A stretch of DNA of 64,000 bases, taken from NCBI GenBank assembly GCA_029959285.1, contig JASCOE010000008.1:217158-281157 (forward strand). Direction: 5' to 3'. A program made the position numbers and the translations under genes. The notes beneath the pieces were generated by a model. It saw nothing but the letters and a program-made list of their open reading frames with translations. It had not been told where the DNA came from and made no database searches. Position 1 is the first letter of the stretch, and every line of letters starts with the position of its first letter. This stretch comes from Flavobacteriaceae bacterium PS02337 (GTDB lineage Bacteria; Bacteroidota; Bacteroidia; Flavobacteriales; Flavobacteriaceae). Positions 44,740-53,165 of the stretch are shown here, piece after piece.

Positions 44740-45066
44740 ATATTTTTTGAATTCAAGTTGTTGATATTTAGTGTTTTATTTAAGTAAATTTTGTTCTTTT
44801 TAAATAAAAAAGATTAGTAAAAAGCAAAAATAAGCAAAACGATTAAACCCGTTGCTATACAATGCTTTATAAAACAGTAGTCTTAGTTTGGAACTCGGTG
44901 TCTGATAGGTTTTGGGCTTGAAAACACAAGGTTAGGTTACTAATTCGTTACCGATTGATAAAGGTAACTACATAGCTTAACTGTTTATATTTCAGTCTTT
45001 TGCACCCTTTTTTACATTCCCTTGTAACTCAATGTAATTTAATTTTAAACATTAAACATTTGAGTT
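44740..45066. other. Probable ICE left end / integrase upstream region
   Basis: No gene. Base composition changes here from the AT-rich host to the ICE. GGTTAC (44935-44940), GTTACC (44947-44952) and GGTAAC (44963-44968) form short direct and inverted sites as expected for integrase arm binding. The exact attachment site cannot be fixed without the other end of the element. No tRNA target was seen. Confidence 0.4.
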
Positions 45067-46392
45067 ATGGAACAGACAAAAAAGTCCACGTTCAAACTGC
45101 TTTTCTACCTGAAAAAGAACGAACTGAAAAAGAACGGTAATGCACCGATTATGGCACGTATTACCATTGATGGAACAGCTAAAACTTTGGGAACAAAGTT
45201 AGAAATTAACCCGAAAAATTGGGATTTAAAATACGGAAGAGTTGAGGGCAAGAGTGCCACCGCTTTGAACATTAACCAAAAGCTGGATAACGTACGGGGT
45301 CGTATCGACAAGATTTACGAAGATATGCTGAAGCACGAGGGTTTTGCGACCGCACAGAAAGTAAAGCTCTCGTTTTTGGGTGTTGGTGTAATGGACGATG
45401 CCGTACTAAAAGTCTTTAAAGACCAAAATGAAGACTTTGAAAAAATGGTCGCTAAGGGAAAACGCTCTCAAAGCACGTATAGCAAATACAACACTGTTTA
45501 CAACCATCTTAGCGAATTTATAAGGGAGCGTTACCATCGGGACGATATGGCTTTCCGGGAACTCACTTCTGATTTTATTCGTGAGTTTGATTTCTTTCTT
45601 CGCATTGATAAGGAATGTACCCATAATACGGTTTGGGTTTACACAATGCCAGTTATTGCTTTGGCAGAATTGGCTATTAAAAAAGGCTTGATACGGGATA
45701 ATCCTTTTGAGGATTATGAAATCAGTATGGAAGAAACCGACCGCAGCTACCTTTTAAAAGAGGATGTAGAAACCTTAATGCTCCTGAAACCATCTAAGCC
45801 TCGATATGAACTTGTAAAAGACCTTTTTATTTTCAGTTGCTTCACAGGGCTTTCTTACATAGACATTAAGAAACTGAAATGGAGCAATATCCAGTCTTTC
45901 TTTGATGGACACCAATGGATAATCAGCAGGAGAAAGAAATCAGATGTTGCCTCCAACGTCCGTCTTTTGGAAATCCCCAAACGCATCATTGAGAAATATC
46001 GTGGAGCTACAAGAAATGATTTTGTATTCCCAATGCCATCCAATGCGACTTGCAACACGCATATAGGTAAACTTATTGAGGAAGCGGGTATTGTTACAGA
46101 ACAGAAAGTTACATTCCACACCGCCCGTCATACATTCGCCACAATGTTTTTGACCGAGGGTGTTCCGCTTGAAAGCCTTAGCAAAATGATGGGTCATAAG
46201 AATATTTCCACTACACAGATTTATGCTAAGATTACCAGCCAAAAAATCAGTAAGGATATGGATTTGGTTTCGCCTAAATTTAAGGCAATGGAAGATGCGT
46301 TTATTATTAAAATGGAACGGGAAGAAATAGCATTATTGAATGAACATACAAACGCAGATAAAATTTACAATACCGAAGAAATTATGGTTTAA
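45067..46392 (+). CDS. int: Tyrosine recombinase / ICE integrase
   Basis: 441 residues. An Arm-type and a SAM-like DNA-binding N-terminus precede the catalytic domain. Visible residues are His351 and Arg354 (HTARHTFATMFL), His377 (GHKNIST) and nucleophile Tyr386 (TTQIYAKI). The first catalytic Arg (GLR in most members) is replaced by Ser263 in CFTGLSYIDI, as known for IntDOT. It should integrate and excise the element. It lies at the left edge, as usual, and has its own terminator. Confidence 0.93.
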   Translation: MEQTKKSTFKLLFYLKKNELKKNGNAPIMARITIDGTAKTLGTKLEINPKNWDLKYGRVEGKSATALNINQKLDNVRGRIDKIYEDMLKHEGFATAQKVKLSFLGVGVMDDAVLKVFKDQNEDFEKMVAKGKRSQSTYSKYNTVYNHLSEFIRERYHRDDMAFRELTSDFIREFDFFLRIDKECTHNTVWVYTMPVIALAELAIKKGLIRDNPFEDYEISMEETDRSYLLKEDVETLMLLKPSKPRYELVKDLFIFSCFTGLSYIDIKKLKWSNIQSFFDGHQWIISRRKKSDVASNVRLLEIPKRIIEKYRGATRNDFVFPMPSNATCNTHIGKLIEEAGIVTEQKVTFHTARHTFATMFLTEGVPLESLSKMMGHKNISTTQIYAKITSQKISKDMDLVSPKFKAMEDAFIIKMEREEIALLNEHTNADKIYNTEEIMV

Positions 46393-46422
46393 AAATTAGT
46401 GCATTCTTTACTTATCAGATTG

Positions 46423-46452
46423 AAGCAGGATTTAACTATCCTGCTTTTTTTA
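46423..46452 (+). terminator. Rho-independent terminator after int
   Basis: AAGCAGGAT at 46423-46431 is complementary to ATCCTGCTT at 46438-46446, followed by T residues. Confidence 0.85.
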
Positions 46453-46819
46453 TGCCCTTACTTTTCGATTATTCCAACCTCTATTTCAGGCTCTCATAGC
46501 CTGGTCATTTATTCCATAAAAATTAGAACAGAATATTTCCACAATCAACCGGTAAAAAGGCAGCTAAGTTATAGCGGGCAGCCACCGCACACACCCACCA
46601 ATAAAAAAAATGAATGAACGGTTTCCCCCTAAAGGAACCCCCATTAAATCATTTTTTTTCTTGGTTTTCGCTATTGCCCGCTTGGATTATCTGCTTTCTT
46701 TTTTCCGGTTTTTCTTTTGGAAAAAATTATGCGAAGCGAAGCGGAGCAAACCACAACAGGAAGCAGGAAACGAGAAAAGCGAACGTAACAAAATGTAAAA
46801 CTTTTAAAACAGGACGATT
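46453..46819. other. Non-coding region between int and ssb
   Basis: Three overlapping small frames here have unlikely translations (runs of Phe) and compete with each other, so I call none. The DNA alternates pyrimidine-rich (46640-46720) and purine-rich (46730-46800) strands, a pattern that recurs in related elements. The promoter for ssb is probably here. Confidence 0.45.
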
Positions 46820-47212
46820 ATGAACATTATCGGAAGACTGACAAAAAATGCGGAAGTACGCACATTGTCGAACGAAAAACAGGTAGTAAACTTTTCAGTA
46901 GCGACCAATGAAAGCTACAAAAACAAGCAAGGTGAACGAATAGAGCAAACAACCTATTTCGATTGTGCCTATTGGATTTCTGCAAACGTGGCAAGCCTAC
47001 TCACAAAAGGCACTTTGGTAGAACTCACAGGCAGAATAAGCACAAGGGCGTGGATAGGCAAAAACGGCGAAGCACATTCGGGGCTGAACTTTCATACCTC
47101 TCAAATCAAACTGCACGGAGGTAGTAAGAGAGCCGAAACCATACAGGCTACTGCACAAGCCGAGAACAACAGCTTTACTGCACAGGGAGCAGATGACGAC
47201 CTCCCATTCTAA
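46820..47212 (+). CDS. ssb: Single-stranded DNA-binding protein
   Basis: 130 residues. A single OB fold: MNIIGRLTKNAEVRTL, VVNFSVATNESY, TTYFDCAYW and LVELTGRISTRAW are standard SSB strands. The tail ends in DDDLPF, the acidic tip that recruits replication proteins. It should coat single-stranded DNA made during transfer and re-replication of the element. First of a run of plus-strand ICE genes. Confidence 0.93.
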   Translation: MNIIGRLTKNAEVRTLSNEKQVVNFSVATNESYKNKQGERIEQTTYFDCAYWISANVASLLTKGTLVELTGRISTRAWIGKNGEAHSGLNFHTSQIKLHGGSKRAETIQATAQAENNSFTAQGADDDLPF

Positions 47213-47256
47213 CAACGAGTATTCAATCATTTTTTAAACATCAAATTTTAAGCATT

Positions 47257-48330
47257 ATGGCACATAATATCAATTTCAACGAGAGAACAGGACGTTATTC
47301 ATTTTTTAGCGTACAACAAAAAGCGTGGCACGGTTTAGGTCAAATCGTAGAACAATACCCGACAAGTGAGGAAGCAATCAAATACGCAGGGTTAGATTAC
47401 GAAGTCGTAAAATCCCCACTATTTACCAAAGGTTCGGGCATTATCGAAACCACCAACGGCATAGAGATAGACAGTAGCGAATTAGAAGTACCTAACTATT
47501 TCGCCAACATACGCACCGATAACAATGCAGTATTGGGCGTAGTCGGTAAGGATTACCATATCGTACAAAACCGTGAAGCCTTTAATTTCTTTGATGCCAT
47601 TGTAGGCGGTGGCGAGGGCATTCTGTACGAAACCGCAGGAGCGTTAGGCAACGGAGAACGTGTTTTTATCACAGCCAAATTGCCCGACTATATCCGTGTA
47701 GGCAATGGCGATGATGTTACGGAAAAGTACATTTTCCTAACCACTTCGCACGATGGTAGCGGAAGTATCACAGCCGCATTTACGCCTATCCGTATTGTAT
47801 GCCAAAACACGCTGAATGCTTCGTTACGCAGTATGACCAATGTAGTCCGTATCAAGCACACTTCGGGAGCAAAACAACGTATCGAGAACGCTCACAAGAT
47901 TATGGGACTTGCCAACACATTGAGCAACCAATTAGAGGGCATTTTCAACGAATGGGCAAAAGTAAAGGTAACAGACCGAGAAGTAAGAAAGCTAATACAG
48001 TTGGCACTTTGCCCAAATAAGGAAACGCTTGACCTAATCAAAAAAGGTGCGGAAGATGAAATTTCCACCGTGTTCAAAAATGTCGTTGAGGATGCTTTTG
48101 CGTATGCTATGATAAGCGACACCCAACAAATGGACACTACCAAAGGTACGTTGTTCGGAGCGTACAATTCTGTGACAGGCTACTATCAGAATGTAAGGAG
48201 TTACAAGAATGACGAAGCCAAGTTGCAGAGCATTGTATTGGGTGGTACTGCCCAACTCAAATCGCAGAAAGCATTTGAACTATGTACTGCATTTGCTCTG
48301 GACGGTGCGGAAATCCTAAACCTTAATTAG
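47257..48330 (+). CDS. DUF932 domain-containing protein
   Basis: 357 residues. The family signature WHGLGQIVEQYPTSEEA, the SLRSMTNVVRIKHT region and GYYQNVRSYKNDE place it in DUF932, found widely on plasmids, phages and conjugative elements (related to phage/plasmid-like TIGR03299 proteins). Function is not established. It sits between ssb and the PRTRC genes and may take part in replication or maintenance. Confidence 0.85.
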   Translation: MAHNINFNERTGRYSFFSVQQKAWHGLGQIVEQYPTSEEAIKYAGLDYEVVKSPLFTKGSGIIETTNGIEIDSSELEVPNYFANIRTDNNAVLGVVGKDYHIVQNREAFNFFDAIVGGGEGILYETAGALGNGERVFITAKLPDYIRVGNGDDVTEKYIFLTTSHDGSGSITAAFTPIRIVCQNTLNASLRSMTNVVRIKHTSGAKQRIENAHKIMGLANTLSNQLEGIFNEWAKVKVTDREVRKLIQLALCPNKETLDLIKKGAEDEISTVFKNVVEDAFAYAMISDTQQMDTTKGTLFGAYNSVTGYYQNVRSYKNDEAKLQSIVLGGTAQLKSQKAFELCTAFALDGAEILNLN

Positions 48331-48338
48331 ATAACCAC

Positions 48339-48368
48339 AGGCTACCGCCTTAATCGGTGGTAGCCTAT
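48339..48368 (+). terminator. Stem-loop after DUF932 gene
   Basis: AGGCTACCGCC at 48339-48349 pairs with GGTGGTAGCCT at 48356-48366, with one G-T pair. No strong U-run follows, so it may slow or partly stop transcription or protect the mRNA end. Confidence 0.5.
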
Positions 48369-48382
48369 TATAAACAACAGCT

Positions 48383-48766
48383 ATGACAATGGAAACCTAT
48401 AAAGCAACGCTGAAACACGACACAGGCAAAGTAACGCTGACAGTAGTATCACTTAGCGGAAAGCAGAGAGCAATACAGCAGATAACAGCCGTAGAGGGTT
48501 GTCCCGAATGTGCCATTGTGGATATAGTAAAGATTGATAACGATACAAAACAGCAGAATATGAAAGCAAAAACCATAGACGAAGCCAAAAGTATGGCTAA
48601 AGAAAAAAGCCTTGAAACGCAATACAGGGATGAAGCTATATACATCATCTATTGCAACAGAACAGAGTATTTCTATGTAGATACCGACAGCCTAATACGG
48701 CTTTGGGAACGGCTTATAGGCTACTATGAAAATGGAAAATACACCGATGCTGAAACTAATTCATAA
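48383..48766 (+). CDS. Hypothetical ICE protein
   Basis: 127 residues. It begins MTMETYKATLKHDTGKVTLTVVSLSG (an internal ATG two codons in is equally good). An alpha/beta single domain with CPECA and no known motif. No signal peptide. Located in the plus-strand block between DUF932 and PRTRC genes. Confidence 0.65.
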   Translation: MTMETYKATLKHDTGKVTLTVVSLSGKQRAIQQITAVEGCPECAIVDIVKIDNDTKQQNMKAKTIDEAKSMAKEKSLETQYRDEAIYIIYCNRTEYFYVDTDSLIRLWERLIGYYENGKYTDAETNS

Positions 48767-48783
48767 CACTTAAAGCAGATACA

Positions 48784-49122
48784 ATGGAAACGACAGCAAT
48801 AGCCACAAAGTTTGTACGCTACGATGTTCCCGAATTGGAAACCCTGCAAAATGCAAAGGTTTACCTACTAAGGGAAAAACTGAACAAAAGCGACAAGTTG
48901 AGCCGAGCAGAAAAAAATTGGCTTGCGGAAGCAGTAAACCGAAATGCCTACTTCAAAAGAGCCGTACCCCTTATGGGTTATCGCTTCGGGTTTGAGGATA
49001 TTTTGAAAACCTATGTAGTGAAGCAGTACGGCAGTTGGGCAGAATACAACGCCCCCGACAAAACAAGCCTTAGAAGTATTGTTTACGGCAGGATTGACCA
49101 AATAGCGGAAATCACTAAATAA
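48784..49122 (+). CDS. Hypothetical ICE protein
   Basis: 112 residues, mainly helical and basic (LREKLNKSDKLSRAEKNWLAEAVNR). No recognised family. It starts 17 bases after the preceding gene and is followed at 14 bases by the next, so it belongs to the same operon. Confidence 0.65.
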   Translation: METTAIATKFVRYDVPELETLQNAKVYLLREKLNKSDKLSRAEKNWLAEAVNRNAYFKRAVPLMGYRFGFEDILKTYVVKQYGSWAEYNAPDKTSLRSIVYGRIDQIAEITK

Positions 49123-49136
49123 GAATTAGAACAGGT

Positions 49137-49331
49137 ATGAAAATAACGGATTTGAACGGTTACGAAATTGAAGTAACCGACCTAAAAGAAGCTATCTGTA
49201 TTGCCAAACGAAATACAGGGTATAGCCACGAGGACAAAAGTTTTTCAGACTTCGATAAAAGGCAAAATGCCTATTGGATGGACATATACGAGAAACTAAA
49301 AGCAATCAAAAAACGGTTAAACAACAATTAA
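49137..49331 (+). CDS. Hypothetical small ICE protein
   Basis: 64 residues, MKITDLNGYEIEVTDLKEAI... and a lysine-rich end. The short beta-hairpin plus helix fold is seen in small proteins that accompany PRTRC genes. It is 12 bases ahead of the PRTRC E gene. Function unknown. Confidence 0.65.
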   Translation: MKITDLNGYEIEVTDLKEAICIAKRNTGYSHEDKSFSDFDKRQNAYWMDIYEKLKAIKKRLNNN

Positions 49332-49343
49332 AATCAAAGAACG

Positions 49344-49946
49344 ATGAACACAAATTTTTTCAATCAGATACAGCAGTTGGACTTTACAGGAGTATTGCAA
49401 CTGAACATTTCAAAAGGAATAGAAAGCAACCTAATCGTAACAGTATTGCTCAATAACGAACAATGCGGAGATAGTGCCAAAAACCTTATTCCCCCATTGA
49501 CATTTAACGCCACACCCCAAGAGTTTGACGAGGGATTTTTTGAACAGATTACCACACCTATACAAAAGGTATCGGGCTTAATGGTGGATATGGAAAAATT
49601 CTTAAAGCAATTGGAAGAAGTTAAAAAGCAATCGGCAATCGAGAAAGAAAAAGCAGAAAAGGAGAAAAAGGAAAAAGAAGCCAAAGACAAGAAATTTAAA
49701 GATGCTATGGTAAAGGCTGACGAGTTGGAGAAAGAGGGCAAGTTCCGCGAAGCGTGGATGAAAGTACCCGATATAACGGAGTTTCCCGAAAAAGCGGACG
49801 AGATACGCAAACGCAAAACTTCATTGTCCGACAAGTTCGCAACACCGAGCCTTTTCGGAGCAATGGAAGAAGCTACACCCGAACCGCCAAAGGTGGAAGA
49901 AGTTACTGCCGATTATCCTATTGATGAAGCGGACGAGGAAGAATAA
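49344..49946 (+). CDS. PRTRC system protein E
   Basis: 200 residues. The N-terminal domain (MNTNFFNQIQQLDFTGVLQLNISKG and LTFNATPQEFDEGFF) matches PRTRC protein E. A charged coiled coil follows (about 88-135), then a tail with acidic residues. The cassette is found on plasmids and conjugative elements, with unknown function. First gene of E, C, unassigned protein, B, ThiF. Confidence 0.85.
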   Translation: MNTNFFNQIQQLDFTGVLQLNISKGIESNLIVTVLLNNEQCGDSAKNLIPPLTFNATPQEFDEGFFEQITTPIQKVSGLMVDMEKFLKQLEEVKKQSAIEKEKAEKEKKEKEAKDKKFKDAMVKADELEKEGKFREAWMKVPDITEFPEKADEIRKRKTSLSDKFATPSLFGAMEEATPEPPKVEEVTADYPIDEADEEE

Positions 49947-49973
49947 AAGTGTTAACCCCAAAATTAGAAAGTT

Positions 49974-50192
49974 ATGTTATTAGCAACGCAATTAGAACGA
50001 GTTTTCATACTCAAAGACAAAGGACAGGACATCAGACTGACCGACCCAGAGCCACGTTGGAGCGTGGAAGCCGTAATGAATTTTTACGCCAATATGTACC
50101 CGATTTTGACAACGGCAAAAGCATCTGCACCACAGATAAAAGACGATGCGGTAGAGTACAAATTTGAGAGCGTAATGGGTACGAAAGGTTAA
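49974..50192 (+). CDS. PRTRC system protein C
   Basis: 72 residues with DPEPRWSVEAVMNFYANMYPILTTAK, the typical PRTRC C sequence. The size and position relative to E and B agree. The fold is possibly ubiquitin-like, which would fit the E1/E2-like partners downstream; that is inference. Confidence 0.85.
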   Translation: MLLATQLERVFILKDKGQDIRLTDPEPRWSVEAVMNFYANMYPILTTAKASAPQIKDDAVEYKFESVMGTKG

Positions 50193-50209
50193 ACCAAAAT
50201 TTTAAAACG

Positions 50210-51376
50210 ATGAATTATGCAACGCAACATCATATCGGGAACAATCAATATACCCGAACAGAAACGACAACAGCAGTTACACCGACAGTTGGGCGAGTTC
50301 GCAAATTGGCTACAAAGACCAAAGGACGCAAACCAAGTGCAGAAAGACAAGCAGAAATCCGTACCGATAGCAATGCTACCAATGGTATTCTAAAGTGTAC
50401 GTTTCTGCCTAAACTGAAAACAGCACAATCCGTACAGGCTTGTCAGAAAACGGAGAGGGATTTTTACAAGTCCCTTTCCCGACTTGCCGAGCATTACAGC
50501 ATTGAACCGATGCAAACCCAAGATTTTGAGTTTCCATACAATGTAGTATTATCTATGTGGGATATGGAAACCAAAGTAAAACGTACCAACATAAATTGGG
50601 ACAGTTTCAAATTGGTACAGGATAGTAAGAAAACCTTTTTTGTAAGTGAGGAAAGGTATAATGTAGGTACAACCTTGTATTATATTCCTATTGCACCACT
50701 CTTTAAAATGCTCAAAGACCCGAAGCGTAAAAAGACCGCACAGCTACTTGTATCGGTATGCAGTTATCTGTACCATATTGCCGATGTGCCGTATTACAGG
50801 CAGGAAGACAGCTATTTGTATTGGTTGTATGAAACGCATAAAGATTGGGTAGAACAGGACGAGGAAACGGACGAAACAGAAACATATAGAAGTGAGTTGA
50901 GAAATGCCGAATATATTGGCGACAGGATAGAACAAAAGTTATTTAACCGAAGCAATCTAAAGATATTTGAACAGCGTTTGAACCGATTTAAAAGCCTTGA
51001 CACGTTCGACAGGGAATGTTGGCAGGTAGCGTGTAATGCGTTTGCCCTTTGTACTGAATATCCGAAAGCAACTTTTTTTAGAAACGCACCATTGCCCGAA
51101 GAAGACCCTTATGACGATGATTACGAAACCGAAGCAATCGGAATGGAAAAGTACATTTCATTTATCGCAGATACCAAAGGTTGGCTATATGAAAGCCTTT
51201 CCGAAAGCATCAACAATGAGTTCAACGAATACGGAAAAATGGAAGAGCCGACCATTTGCAAAGCATTTGACGGCAGTAAAATAACACAAGGCAACCTTGA
51301 TTTTGAAAATCGCCTGTTTGAATTGTTGGATGACCTTTCTTACTTATTATATAACTATAAAACAACAGAAAAATGA
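50210..51376 (+). CDS. Hypothetical protein of the PRTRC cassette
   Basis: 388 residues, no signal peptide. The start is polar and disordered (QYTRTETTTAVTPTVGR), then a large helical domain (YNVVLSMWDMETKVKR, LFKMLKDPKRKKTAQLLVSVCSYLYHIADVPYY) with no known motif. It lies where PRTRC protein F can occur, but I cannot confirm this. Its stop overlaps the protein B start by four bases. Confidence 0.65.
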   Translation: MNYATQHHIGNNQYTRTETTTAVTPTVGRVRKLATKTKGRKPSAERQAEIRTDSNATNGILKCTFLPKLKTAQSVQACQKTERDFYKSLSRLAEHYSIEPMQTQDFEFPYNVVLSMWDMETKVKRTNINWDSFKLVQDSKKTFFVSEERYNVGTTLYYIPIAPLFKMLKDPKRKKTAQLLVSVCSYLYHIADVPYYRQEDSYLYWLYETHKDWVEQDEETDETETYRSELRNAEYIGDRIEQKLFNRSNLKIFEQRLNRFKSLDTFDRECWQVACNAFALCTEYPKATFFRNAPLPEEDPYDDDYETEAIGMEKYISFIADTKGWLYESLSESINNEFNEYGKMEEPTICKAFDGSKITQGNLDFENRLFELLDDLSYLLYNYKTTEK

Positions 51377-52095
51377 ACACCGTAAACGACATAACCAAAG
51401 ATTTCGGCACATTATACTATCCAAAATCCGCTTTGGTTTTCTATGAAACCAAAGGAACAGATACAGCAATGTACGTGGAGCATTTCGATATGGATAGCAA
51501 CGGAACGCCTATCAATGCCCACCCATTGACCGTAAAAGAAGCCAACGTATTGGCAAAGGCGTTACAGACCGATGAAGAAAAGAACACAGCCTTTTTAAAG
51601 TCAAAGGGAATATTGCCTACAAACATTCTGCATATCAATCCAAATGCTGAAAAAGGTATAGTATTATGGTACACCAAAGCACAGCAAAGACAACTGTATT
51701 TTGTGGATAGTTTGGGCATATCCAACGGAATGGCACAAGTACCGCCAATGCTTTGGTTAGCGAGCAAAAGCAGTCTTACTGTATTTGCTTTGGCAAGCGA
51801 CAGAAGACCCACCGAGAAAACGCCATTGCATTACGCACCTTTCTTCAATATCTACGAAAAGGGCAATGTATGTATGGGTACTGTTAGTATTGATATTAAA
51901 AATTCGGCTTCGGTTGAGGAATTTACACAGGCGTGGGAACATTATTTTTTTAATTCCTATTTCAGCCATTCATTATGCGAGAACCTCACGAAAAAAAACA
52001 TTGTAAACCTTTGGAAAGACCTTATCAATACTGATAAACCTTTTCCGAAAGAAGTATTAAAAAAGAATAACAAAACCCTTAAAAATCTATTGTGA
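51373..52095 (+). CDS. PRTRC system protein B
   Basis: 240 residues. The MYVEHFDMDSNGTPINAHPLT and the TPLHYAPFFNIYEKGNVCMG regions match PRTRC protein B, thought to be an E2-like fold with Cys in NVCMG as possible site. Overlaps its neighbours by four bases on both sides (51373-51376, 52092-52095), so translation is coupled to the ThiF-type gene. Confidence 0.85.
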   Translation: MNTVNDITKDFGTLYYPKSALVFYETKGTDTAMYVEHFDMDSNGTPINAHPLTVKEANVLAKALQTDEEKNTAFLKSKGILPTNILHINPNAEKGIVLWYTKAQQRQLYFVDSLGISNGMAQVPPMLWLASKSSLTVFALASDRRPTEKTPLHYAPFFNIYEKGNVCMGTVSIDIKNSASVEEFTQAWEHYFFNSYFSHSLCENLTKKNIVNLWKDLINTDKPFPKEVLKKNNKTLKNLL

Positions 52096-52901
52096 TGAAT
52101 ACAGCAAAAACAGCAATCCATTTTACGGACAATTATCTGCTCAATCCGACAAACCCAATTTCGGTAAACCTTATCGGGGCAGGTGGCACAGGCTCAAAAG
52201 TATTGACCGCTTTAATGGAAATAAACGAGAGCTTGATAGCGTTGGGACACGCAGGGTTGCAAGTCCGCCTTTGGGATGATGATGTTATCACGAGTGCCAA
52301 TTTAGGCAGACAGCGTTTTTTTGAAAGTGAAACAGGATTGTACAAATCGGTTGCATTGATAAACCGTATCAATCGTTGCATCGGTACAAATTGGAAAGCC
52401 GAAACGGTAAAATTTGAAAAGGACAAGTTTGGTAGAATACCCGAAAAAGCAAGGGCAATCATTACTATTACTTGTGTGGACAATGTACAGGCGAGGTTTG
52501 GCGTTGCTGAAATTCTTAAAGAAATAAGTTACCGCAGACACTACCAAGATGAGCCGAAATATTGGTTGGATTTTGGCAACAGCCAAGATACAGGACAAGT
52601 GCTACTATCTACTATCGGAGAGATAAAGCAACCCAATTCAGAGAAATACCAAACGGTGGCAAGCCTGCCATTTGTTACCGATGAATTTGGCGAATTGCTG
52701 AAGCAATCCGAACAAGAGGATAACACGCCAAGTTGCTCCCTTGCCGAAGCGTTGGAACACCAGGACTTGTTTATCAATTCCTCATTAACCCAAATGGGTT
52801 GTTCTTTGCTGTGGAACTTATTTCGCAGGGGAATGACTGAATACAAAGGATTTTTTCACAATCTGAAAGATTTCCGCACCCACCCGATAAAAGTCGCCTG
52901 A
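52092..52901 (+). CDS. PRTRC system ThiF family protein (E1-like)
   Basis: 269 residues. The Rossmann nucleotide-binding start VNLIGAGGTGSKVL and the LWDDDVITSANLGRQRF motif are those of ThiF/MoeB/E1 enzymes, which adenylate a protein C-terminus. It is the last gene of the cassette. With the E2-like protein B and small protein C, it hints at a ubiquitin-like conjugation system. The terminator region follows directly. Confidence 0.88.
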   Translation: MMNTAKTAIHFTDNYLLNPTNPISVNLIGAGGTGSKVLTALMEINESLIALGHAGLQVRLWDDDVITSANLGRQRFFESETGLYKSVALINRINRCIGTNWKAETVKFEKDKFGRIPEKARAIITITCVDNVQARFGVAEILKEISYRRHYQDEPKYWLDFGNSQDTGQVLLSTIGEIKQPNSEKYQTVASLPFVTDEFGELLKQSEQEDNTPSCSLAEALEHQDLFINSSLTQMGCSLLWNLFRRGMTEYKGFFHNLKDFRTHPIKVA

Positions 52902-52964
52902 CCCGAAAAGTCGGGCGGCAAAAAGACAGATCCTCCCGATGGTCGGGACAGTCTTTTTGCATCA
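52902..52964 (+). terminator. Two hairpins after PRTRC operon
   Basis: CCCGA/TCGGG at 52902-52906 and 52911-52915 form one stem. GCAAAAAGAC (52918-52927) and its complement at 52951-52960, with TCCCGA/TCGGGA inside, form a second. The second ends in T-rich sequence and should end the transcript. Confidence 0.7.
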
Positions 52965-53087
52965 AATCGGTGCAACCCCTTTGTCAAAATGCACCGCTAC
53001 ACAATTTCCTTTCTCTACCTTTTACCAAACAGGTTGCGACATTATTGTGTGGGATATTCATTATCCCAATGATTAGGTATGCAATGA

Positions 53088-53125
53088 CTTCTTTTCTTTT
53101 CACATAAGCGACCAAAGAAAAGAAG
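53088..53125. repeat. Inverted repeat, 12-bp perfect arms
   Basis: CTTCTTTTCTTT at 53088-53099 is complementary to 53114-53125, with a 14-base loop. It lies in the non-coding stretch between the PRTRC operon and the IS. Confidence 0.65.
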
Positions 53126-53165
53126 CAAAAGAACGCCGCTTGATTAGAACAGATATTTTATACTA

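Noticed and set aside
44740-45066. tRNA gene as ICE target at the left end
   Set aside because: I found no cloverleaf or conserved T-loop in this stretch.
46399-46823. Three overlapping small frames between int and ssb
   Set aside because: They overlap each other in different frames, contain long Phe runs and have no start signals.
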